This document shows, one piece after another, positions 56,770 to 64,000 of a stretch of DNA of 64,000 nucleotides (the first letter of the stretch is position 1; every line of letters begins with the position of its first letter). Below the pieces are notes generated by a model. That model ran no database searches. It was given only the letters and a program-made list of their open reading frames with translations, and was not told the DNA's origin. The stretch is from Niastella sp. (GTDB lineage: Bacteria > Bacteroidota > Bacteroidia > Chitinophagales > Chitinophagaceae). A program made the position numbers and the translations under genes. The DNA lies in NCBI GenBank assembly GCA_016710595.1, contig JADJVM010000010.1, positions 201,595-265,594 on the forward strand, given 5' to 3'.

Positions 56770-57271
56770 CAACACTCTATGACAGCTTAAAAAACATTAT
56801 CGTTACTAATATTGACACAATCTTCAAATATAGAAATAGCCGTCACTTCGTATTTCATTCTTACAGCAATGGCGACACAGCAACAATTCAGGAAGATGAA
56901 AACTTCTTTAGCTTTTATTATAATTATGGTGGCGCGACAGCACTTAGTTACGGCACGGGACCAAATGACCAGAAGCTAATAGATGAAGTAAGTGTAGAAA
57001 ATATGCCAGAATTTATTTATCCTTCAGTTGAGAGAATTTTTAAAAAACTTGGTAAAAACAAAATTCGCGGCTTCACTCTTCAAAAAGACAGTACGATAGA
57101 AATTGCAGCCAAAAACCTTCACAAAGAGAAAGAAAATGTTGACGTGGGACATACACTAACTTGGAAAAGAATTTCAGCAGTTAACAATGACCCTGATAAC
57201 TTTACCGCGACACAATAATTGCACCTAACTGGACTTATCAAATTTGGGTGGACGAACATTATGGATGGTGA
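56770..57271 (+). pseudogene. 3' fragment of an unknown gene cut by the IS3 element
   Basis: The frame is open straight out of the IS end (LYDSLKNIIVTNIDTIFKYR) and runs about 145 codons, then needs a frameshift near 57205 to finish as APNWTYQIWVDEHYGW at 57271. The N-terminal part is missing; the sequence left of the IS does not supply it. No family recognised. Confidence 0.6.
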
Positions 57272-57537
57272 AACAGCATACAACATTCGCATTTATACAA
57301 GCCTGGCTGAAGTGCTAATAATGAGCTTTGGTGGATCTTTTCGGCAGTAGTTCCGGGCAGAAAAAAATTAATGAGCGATAGAATAAACAATGAACTTTTT
57401 AATTAAAATTTGGCAACGGTTCCGGCAGAAGGAATTCTAATTCCAGTCCTGCATAAATGCGTAGCCGTTATGCTTTGGCGACAGTGCTAACTTTGAACCG
57501 ACATGCAAAACTATCACAAGACATCCACTAACTGACA
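57272..57537. other. gap without recognised gene
   Basis: No coding frame, terminator or mobile-element end is supported here. GC content rises around 57410-57500 with several short inverted motifs, none convincing. Confidence 0.4.
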
Positions 57538-58172
57538 ATGACAAAAACAAAAAATTTTATGTAGTATGGAATGGACGACAGACAGGGGTTTTGAAACATG
57601 GGAGGACTGTAAAGCACAAACCGACAAGTTTCCCAAAGCGGTTTACAAATCTTTCAAGACACGGCAATTAGCAGAACAAGCATTCAAAGACGAGTGGTGG
57701 GATTACATCGGCAAACACATTTTTGAAAGCGAACTCACAGACGAGCAACTCAAACTAATTGGTAAGCCAATTGAGGAAAGTATTTCAGTTGACGGAGCAT
57801 GGAACACTTCAACTGGTGTTGTAGAATATCAAGGCGTTCACACTACGACCAAAGAAGTAATTTTAAAATGGGTCCGTTTGAGGACGCTTAGAAATAACAT
57901 TGTTGAGTTTTTTAGGAATTGTTCATGCACTTGCTCATTGCAAAAAGAACAATATCAAACTTCCAATCTATTCAGACAGCAGAAATGCTATAGGTTGGGT
58001 TCGTGACAAAGAAGCAAGAACAAACCATAACCGCAGCGATAAAAACACAAAACTTTTTGAACTACTTGACAGGGCAATAAAATGGCTCAAAGAAAACGAG
58101 TATGAGAACGAAGTTTTAAAATGGGAAACAAGGGCATGGGGTGAAAACCCTGCTGATTTTGGAAGAAAGTAA
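57538..58172 (+). pseudogene. RNase HI-like protein with viroplasmin domain, broken by several indels
   Basis: Across frames the protein reads KFYVVWNGRQTG and TWEDCKAQTDKFPKAVYKSFKT, the caulimovirus viroplasmin/RNase H1 N-terminal domain, then an RNase H fold: SVDGAWN (first Asp), NNIVEFLGIVHALAHCKKN (Glu) and IYSDSRNAIGWVRD (Asp). The C-terminal WGENPADFGRK completes it at ~210 residues. At least four single-base losses or gains, in A- and T-runs before 57566, near 57865-57890 and near 57910, break the frame. RNase HI removes RNA from RNA:DNA hybrids. Confidence 0.82.
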
Positions 58173-58206
58173 CTATTAAATTTTATCTTGCTGACATAAT
58201 TTATAT

Positions 58207-60369
58207 ATGCAACCCACAGAGACCAAAACAAATTTAGGTTCCCTTAACGACAAGCAACGAGAAGCAGTTGTAAGCGAAGACAAGCGGCTTTTAGTTTTGG
58301 CGGGTGCAGGCTCAGGTAAGACTAAAACACTTTTGCAGAAACTCATCTACTTGATTGAGGAAAAAGGCGTAAGTCCGTCAAGCATTCTTGCAATTACTTT
58401 TACGAAGAACGCAACTAATGAAATGATTGACCGCTTAATCATTTCAGCCGACCAAACAGGAGAATATGAAAAACTTCTTTTTGATAAACGACTAAGTAAA
58501 GCGGACAAAGACAAAGAAAGATTTCTGCAACAGAAAAAAATAAATGGATTGACGGTTTAACTGTCAGAACATTTCACAGCTTTTGTTATAGCATACTTCG
58601 CAATTACGGAGTAAACGAGTTTGACAATAAATTCCGAATAATCGGAGATGAAAAGAAAGACGAAGAAGATGAACTTTCAAAGCATGTAGCACCCGAAACA
58701 GTTTTTGAAGTAGTCCATAAACTTTTGATTGAGCAATGTGAGGACACAGAATTTTGCTTCCAACTCAAACGCTACTTTTTAGATTATATCATTGACAAAA
58801 TTCACCTCAAGAAAACAGATGGAAATTATGTGCCGAAAGACGGCAAGTACTTCACAACTCTTGATGGAACAAAAGTTCGTTCAAAATCCGAGCAATTTAT
58901 TGCCGATTGGTTTTACCGACACAGCATTAAGTATGAATACGAGCCTTTGCTCAATGTAAAGGACTTTCGCTTTTCATCCTGACTTCTATATTCCCGAAGC
59001 CAACCTATATATTGAGCATGTAAGCGACAAAAGTTTTTCAACCAAAGACAAAGAGGAGCAATTTCAAAAAGGGAATTTGCTTTTAGTGAAAACTTTTGAA
59101 GCAATGACAAAGGATTCTGCATTGTTCAATCATACACTTGACAAGGTTGTGAAAAATCGTTTGCCAGCAAACTATCATGCAACCGTGGCACTCACATACA
59201 AGGGAAGAATTTAACGGCTACCATGAAGATGTAAAAGATTTTGTTGCACAAATCATGCGTATCACCGACATGATAAAAGTTGAAAACATTGACTTTGATT
59301 TGGTTTTGGAAAATGCAAGGAAAGACCAACACGAAAGAGTTCGGAACTTTTACGAGTTGGGAATTCCAATCGTAAAAAATATGTTCACTATTGCACCGAC
59401 AAATCTTATCTTGATTTCAACGACTTGATTTCACGAAGCACTTCCCTATTTCAGAATCATGAGGACATTGCAAACAAATACAAAAGCAAATACCAATACA
59501 TTTTTGGTTGACGAGTTCCAGGATGTAAATAATTTACAGGTTGATTTAATAAAACTTTTACTCACAGACCAAACGCAGCTCTTTTGTGTTGGCGATGATT
59601 GGCAAAGTATTTATGGGTTTAGAGGTTCTAATGTGAGTTACATAGTTGATTTTGAAAATCACTTTCCTAATTCAAAAGTTATAAAACTCAATTTAAATTA
59701 TCGGAGTACAAAAATATTGTCGGAGCAAGTAATGAGGTAATAAAACACAACAAGTTCAAAGTTGAAAAAAGAGATTCAGGCATCAAAAAGTCAGAACACA
59801 AAATTGTTGTTTATTCAGGAAGTAACCAAGATGAGAACATTCAATTCTGCTTTGACAAAGTAAGAGAATTGTTAGAGGACGGATTGACTAACGATGATAT
59901 TTTATTCCTCTACCGTAGAAGTAAAATGTATTCGCCTTACTTCTTTCGTTTTAAAACGAGAATGTGAGAGTCCAATCAAAAACAATTCATGCAGCGAAAG
60001 GACTTGAAGCGAAAGTCGTTTTCATAATTGGTTTGACAGAAGGCAATGGAGGTTTCCCTGACATTTGGTTAGAAGATAGAATTTTTCAAGTTATTAAAAA
60101 AGCAAACCACGACTTGCTTATGGAAGAAGAAAGACGATTGTTCTATGTTGCAATTACCAGAGCCAAAGACAAACTCTTTCTTATCACAGAGAAAGGTAAT
60201 GAATCAAGTTTCTTAAAAGAAATTCCCGAAACATTTACAGTTAAAACAAGCATTCCAATTAAGTCAATTGTTGAAAGTAATTACTTGCGACAAGTGTTAC
60301 AGTCAACTTGAAAAACTTTGGGTGGTTTGCCCTTACTGTGGCGAAAAAGTTAATGGGCAGACAGAGTAG
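58207..60369 (+). pseudogene. UvrD/Rep-family helicase with nuclease-like insert and C-terminal zinc ribbon, broken
   Basis: About 720 codons across frames. Motifs in order: LNDKQREAV (Q motif), GAGSGKT (Walker A), AITFTKNAT, RTFHSFC, then an insert RSKSEQFIADWFYRHSI...YEPLL...FHPDFYI resembling a PD-(D/E)XK nuclease core, followed by VDEFQDVN, GDDWQSIYGFRGS, LNLNYRS, TIHAAKGLEAKVV and FYVAITRAKDK. The end, CDKC...CPYC, is a four-Cys zinc ribbon. At least six indels split it, near 58545, 58975, 59205, 59380, 59450-59510, 59725-59965 and 60290. It starts 35 bases after the RNase H-like gene. Confidence 0.85.
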
Positions 60370-60399
60370 CACGAACGCACAACACGAACTGTGCATAAA

Positions 60400-60770
60400 A
60401 CCAAACAAATCAGGCAATTTTTTTATAATAATTTCTATCGAACAAGCATTTGTTTTTACTACTCCGAAAACCTGTTTTAGAAGCTTATTTGCAACTGCAA
60501 TAATGGCTAGTTTTTTATTTTTCCTTTTGCAACTAACCGGTCAAATAATCCTTGCAGACTCCATTTGTTTCTTTGGCATTAACGGCGCACATGTAGAGTG
60601 TATGACGCATCAATGAGCCACCTTGTTTGCAGATGCGTACTTTGCCTCGTATGTTGCTTCCACTGCTGTATTCCCTGGGACTAAGCCCTGCGTAGCTAAT
60701 GAGTTGCTGGTACGTTTCTGTGTGTTTAAAGCCTTGTGTAGCCACGATATAGGGGTCGTTGAAAAAAAGT
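60400..60770 (-). pseudogene. IS110-family transposase C-terminal remnant
   Basis: The minus strand reads ATQGFKHTETYQQLISYAGL, SPREYSSGSNIRGKVRICKQGG and LYMCAVNAKETN, then after frameshifts near 60535 and 60505 KGKIKN and LAIIAVANKLLKQVFGVVK. This is the Transposase_20 (IS116/IS110/IS902) domain. The N-terminal catalytic DEDD domain and both element ends are missing. Confidence 0.82.
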
Positions 60771-60773
60771 TCT

Positions 60774-60872
60774 ATGAGTGAACAAATAAAAGATTTGCCT
60801 GATTTTGACCAAGTAGAAAGAGAAGTACAACGACACATGAAAAGATACAATTTTAATTTTTCTTCTTCCTGA
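60774..60872 (+). other. 32-codon plus-strand ORF at the IS110 junction, possible gene tail
   Basis: A short frame (SEQIKDLPDFDQVEREVQRH) begins at the IS110 boundary and ends inside the last 20 bases of the convergent DUF6527 remnant. Its charged, helical look suits the C-terminus of a real gene truncated by the IS, but it is too short to be sure. Confidence 0.3.
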
Positions 60873-61074
60873 AATACTTTTTCTTCTTCTTTGAATCATT
60901 TTCTCTGCCATACTCTATTTCACTTACCGACCATTGCCGGGCAAACCTTATTCTGCTTTTAGTAATCCAGTAATGTGAATTGCATCTAAAATTCCAGTTC
61001 CCAATAGCAGGACTAAGTGAAATAGTTTTACCGTCAAAAATGATTTTCCAATCAGTCGGAGAAATTTTTTGCCT
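60853..61074 (-). pseudogene. DUF6527-family C-terminal remnant
   Basis: The minus-strand frame reads SPTDWKIIFDGKTISL, SPAIGNWNFRCNSHYWI and ARQWSVSEIEYGREN, a close match to the end of DUF6527 proteins as I know them. The N-terminal half, which carries other cysteines, is missing: an in-frame TAG stands at 61075. DUF6527 genes are commonly found with ThiF/E1-like and multi-ubiquitin genes in bacteria. No such partner is visible here. Confidence 0.72.
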
Positions 61075-61102
61075 CTATCAGTACCACCCCGTGAAAGCCT
61101 GC

Positions 61103-61127
61103 CGCTGCCTGGCATCCGGCCAGCAGC
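61103..61127. repeat. REP-like palindrome, copy 3
   Basis: CGCTGCCTGG and CCAGCAGC arms around an ATCCGG-type loop. The arms equal those of the 35765-35790 copy read on the minus strand; only the loop differs. Confidence 0.6.
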
Positions 61128-61197
61128 TTATAAACGAGCAATGAATTCCAGCCCTTTGCCAAACTTCCCATTACAACCCCACAAAAAAACATCACCT

Positions 61198-61862
61198 CTA
61201 TTTATTAAACCATTTATTATGGTGTGCCATATTTATAATTTCTGCCAGGATTGTACATATAGTTTTTCGTAAATATTGGCAATATGTTTTCTTACGTAAG
61301 AACACTGATGTGTAATACGGTTGAAATCTTTTTGCATCCAGCCATCAACCATATATTTTTAAAATTTCTTCTTCCCGGTTGGTTATCATTTCGGGTAAGT
61401 GATTGCTGATTGTTTCATTAGGCATGGTAGCACGGCTCATAAGTTGAAGCGCTTTTCTTGCAATGGCTGGGCTCATCGGGGCGCCACCAAAATCTATCCC
61501 GTTCATTACAGATTCCTGTAACACGCCTGAGGGTCATGTTTAAGCAGGTATCCCGATGCACCGGCTTATAGCATCAAATATTTTATCATCATCATAAATA
61601 CAGTTAATACAATAAAATGTATTTGTGGGTAAATAGATTTTGCGAGGCGGATAGTTTCTATACCATCCATCAATGGCATCTCTAAATCTATAAAAATTAC
61701 CTGCGGAAGTTTATCAACAGGCATCCCTTTTAACTCTTCTAAATATTGCTGGCCATTGGCCACTACAAATACTACCTGCATATTTCCAAGCATTTGAATT
61801 TTTTGCAGAAAAGTATTCCTGTTTAGTTGGTTGTCTTCGGTGAGTGCTACTGTAAAATTCAT
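61198..61862 (-). pseudogene. NarL/LuxR-type response regulator, frame broken
   Basis: About 221 codons. The receiver domain shows TEDNQLNRN (acidic pair), IFIDLEMPLMDG with the phospho-accepting Asp, and the Lys in GYLLKHD. The LuxR helix-turn-helix reads MITNREEEILKYMVDG and VRKHIANIYEKL. Frameshifts occur near 61590, 61555, 61530, 61370 and 61245, and the normal end (AEIINMAHHNKW) is at 61198. It is the partner of the kinase encoded 67 bases upstream. Confidence 0.85.
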
Positions 61863-61929
61863 AATAATTTAAAATTAGGAAACCTGCCATTTTGAAAATA
61901 ATCAATCTGTAGTAAATAAAATTGAGTAA

Positions 61930-63838
61930 TCATTGGCTAGTTTTGGCTGAATACTTACCCTTGTACCCCTTTAATTCCTGCTTGCCAGCTAACAATTTGC
62001 CACCTGCTTCGTAGTTCTTGAGTTCATATTATAAATACCATTTCCATTTTGCATAGCTGCATTAGGCATACCCACTCCATCATCTTCAATCATCACTTCC
62101 CAATCTCTGTTAGAAATGATATGTACCAGGATGTTTTTTTCCTTCACTGTGTTTTTTAATGCATTGTTTACCCCTTCCTGTATAAGACGATATAAATGGA
62201 ACGCCTGAGAAGTGGCAGTAAAATATTATCAGTGATATTTTCTTTTACATTGATTTTTTACCTGGATAACTTCGTTTTATCCTGTTTATAAACTGCTTTA
62301 CCCGATCACTGATAGCGGTAGCTAGCGACTTTTTTAAGTACCCAAATCGTATCATTCAATTCCAGAAATAATAGCACCCGAATTTGATTGAAGTTCTAGG
62401 AGTGCATTACGTATTCGGCTTCTAATGTAGGTTGCAGGTAATTGAGATTCGCAGCAAGTGAAGCGGCATAAGCACCCAGGTTATCGTGCAGGTCGGCAGC
62501 ATGCGGTACGTTCTTTCCTCTGCCATTCACTTGCACGGCTTCTGCTTCGTTACGTTTTTGATCCGCAAAGCCTGGTTCAATTTTAATGTTTGCCGTCGGC
62601 GACAATTCAAAATAGTAACAGGGCTATTACAGCGATGAGGTTCCAAAAAATGGCAGAACCAATGAGTAAATAATTTTTTTGAGTGAGATCCATTTTTGGC
62701 CTTTAGTATTTCCTGCTTTTTTTTTGTGCTTCCGTATTGGCTTGCTAATGCGCCCAGTAATTTGGCAGAATTAATATTATTGAATGAGTCTTTTAGTTGT
62801 ATGATATCTTCCAGTGTTTGGGCATACACCGGTATTACCTGCTGCTTTATAATTTTCAGCAAGGCTATGGTACATCATTAATAATTGGGAAGAAAGTTTA
62901 TTTCTTTTGCAATTTGAATCCCCTCCATACATAAACGAATCCTTTTGTGTTTGGCCAATGCTGGCATAAGCTCGCCAGGCTACTCATATCAAATACGGGT
63001 GTAAAAGGGGTCATTAAATTTTTTTCTGAGGTTTACCACTTCTGTTAAAAGGTTTCCAGCAAGTTCCTGTTGGTTATGGTCTATTAATATCTTTGCCTTA
63101 ACACTCATTGCAGCTTCCAGGAACAGTTCATTGTCTGTTGCCTTTGCTTCCGCATCGCAATATCAATGTATTTGATATGCTAATGCGGTTTTACCCAGTG
63201 CATTGTAAGTAGATGCAAGGTTGCTGTACAGTGCGCCATAACCATGATAATAAGAATTATTGGATGATGTATGCAAGCTTTCTAACCAACGGAGCGCTTC
63301 GGGGTATTGTTCCATTTCAATCTGCACCCAGCCGATACCGGTTTTTGCCTGAATGATGGTAAGTGTATCTTTTTGAATTTGGGCTACTTTTAAAACAAGA
63401 TAAAGCTGGCGTAATGCATCGGTATAGCGATTGCCCCGGTCTAATATTTTGGCTTTAAAAAATAGCATATCCAGATATTGTCTTTTATTTACAGCATTGT
63501 TTTCATACCCGCAAAATACCGTTGATGATAAATAGGGCGCTATCTACATGATTTTCCTGGTGCAATGAGTAAAGCACACATGAATTCTACATTTCTTTTT
63601 CCTGTTTGGTTGAGAAACAGCAGCTATAGAATCACGGCCCATAAGGAGATAGGGTAGCAGCGTATCAGGAGTTTATGGATTGGTTTTGAAAGCTGCATGA
63701 TAAGCCACTATTTTTCGGATGCGGGTAAGGTTTGTGACAATTTAATGCGCAAACTATCAGCCAGCCTGGTTTTGTGGTTGACCCTCCGTACCACAAAGCA
63801 ATACAAGGAGGGGAAAGTAATAATTTATTAGCCTTCAT
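61930..63838 (-). pseudogene. TPR-containing NarX/LiaS-type sensor histidine kinase, frame broken
   Basis: About 636 codons across frames from the ATG at 63838. An exported N-terminus (MKANKLLL) precedes TPR repeats (ILDRGNRYTDALRQLYLVL; ALRWLESLHTSSN; LYSNLASTYNALGKTALAY), a membrane helix near 62640, the HisKA_3 H-box DLHDNLGAYAASLAANLN near 62470, and an HATPase domain with EGVNNALKN near 62170 and EDDGVGMPN near 62080. At least seven indels disrupt it. It would phosphorylate the downstream response regulator; the signal is unknown. Confidence 0.83.
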
Positions 63839-64000
63839 ATAAATTGCTACTATCTTTTTATAATTGCTAATTCGTTAAAAAATTATTGACTTCAATACTA
63901 CTACTACAAATTTGGTATTGGGATATTCATTTAAAATTGAATTTTACATGGTTGCATTTCGAAGAAAATTATTATATACCAACTTTATCTGTAAGTTATC

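Noticed and set aside
57400..57537. Integron attC-like site between gene fragments
   Set aside because: Short inverted motifs are present but no GTT core or paired R/L boxes, and no integrase gene is in the window.
61069..61272. 67-codon plus-strand ORF near the DUF6527 remnant
   Set aside because: It covers the REP-like palindrome and the end of the response regulator on the other strand; composition is not protein-like.
1..64000. CRISPR array, prophage, tRNA or rRNA genes
   Set aside because: No regularly spaced direct repeats, phage structural genes, or tRNA/rRNA-like sequences were recognised on either strand by eye; a dedicated scan was not possible.

Overview
The window looks like a chromosome segment of a Bacteroidota, most likely a Chitinophagaceae-type soil or freshwater bacterium. 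The support is a SusC/SusD pair with an ECF sigma/FecR switch, a gliding-motility (type IX secretion) C-terminal domain, an Oar-like TonB receptor, candidate TAnnTTTG -7 elements, AT-rich DNA and many signal-peptide hydrolases. No rRNA, tRNA or CRISPR array was seen.

Layout. 1-4.7 kb: the 3' part of a Kup potassium transporter, a rhodanese, two tandem membrane-anchored alpha/beta hydrolases and an LD-carboxypeptidase. 4.85-25.05 kb: one long plus-strand polysaccharide utilisation locus (PUL). It holds sigma/anti-sigma, STN-SusC, SusD, a LamG lipoprotein, two GH30, two GH144-like enzymes, an esterase, an EEP-family phosphodiesterase/phosphatase, a GH43-like protein, an SGNH esterase and a GH3 beta-glucosidase. 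25-51.7 kb: mostly housekeeping genes, all in intact frames. These include a T9SS adhesin-like protein, a second LD-carboxypeptidase, metG, an LTA-synthase-like phosphotransferase, a GDPD-like protein, a fused beta-oxidation enzyme, DPP4-like peptidase, a metzincin, an ABC exporter, purQ, a DsbD-N-like protein and an Oar-like receptor. An RHS remnant between two REP-like palindromes lies at 35.6-36.2 kb.

51.9-64 kb is different. Almost every gene of any length is broken by small indels, mostly in homopolymers: ribBA, a methyltransferase, an IS3-family element, an RNase H-like protein, a UvrD-type helicase with a nuclease-like insert and zinc ribbon, an IS110 remnant, a DUF6527 remnant, and a NarL-type response regulator with its TPR histidine kinase. 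Either this end is poorly polished sequence or it is a decaying accessory island. The damage to normally essential ribBA favours sequence error for at least part of it.

The best candidate for a new system is the PUL. Endo-beta-1,2-glucanase-type enzymes (GH144), possible beta-1,6-glucan enzymes (GH30), a beta-glucosidase (GH3), two ester hydrolases and an EEP phosphodiesterase together match the chemistry of osmoregulated periplasmic glucans. Those have a beta-1,2 backbone, beta-1,6 branches, and succinyl and phosphoglycerol/phosphoethanolamine substituents. This substrate is an inference, not something the sequence proves.
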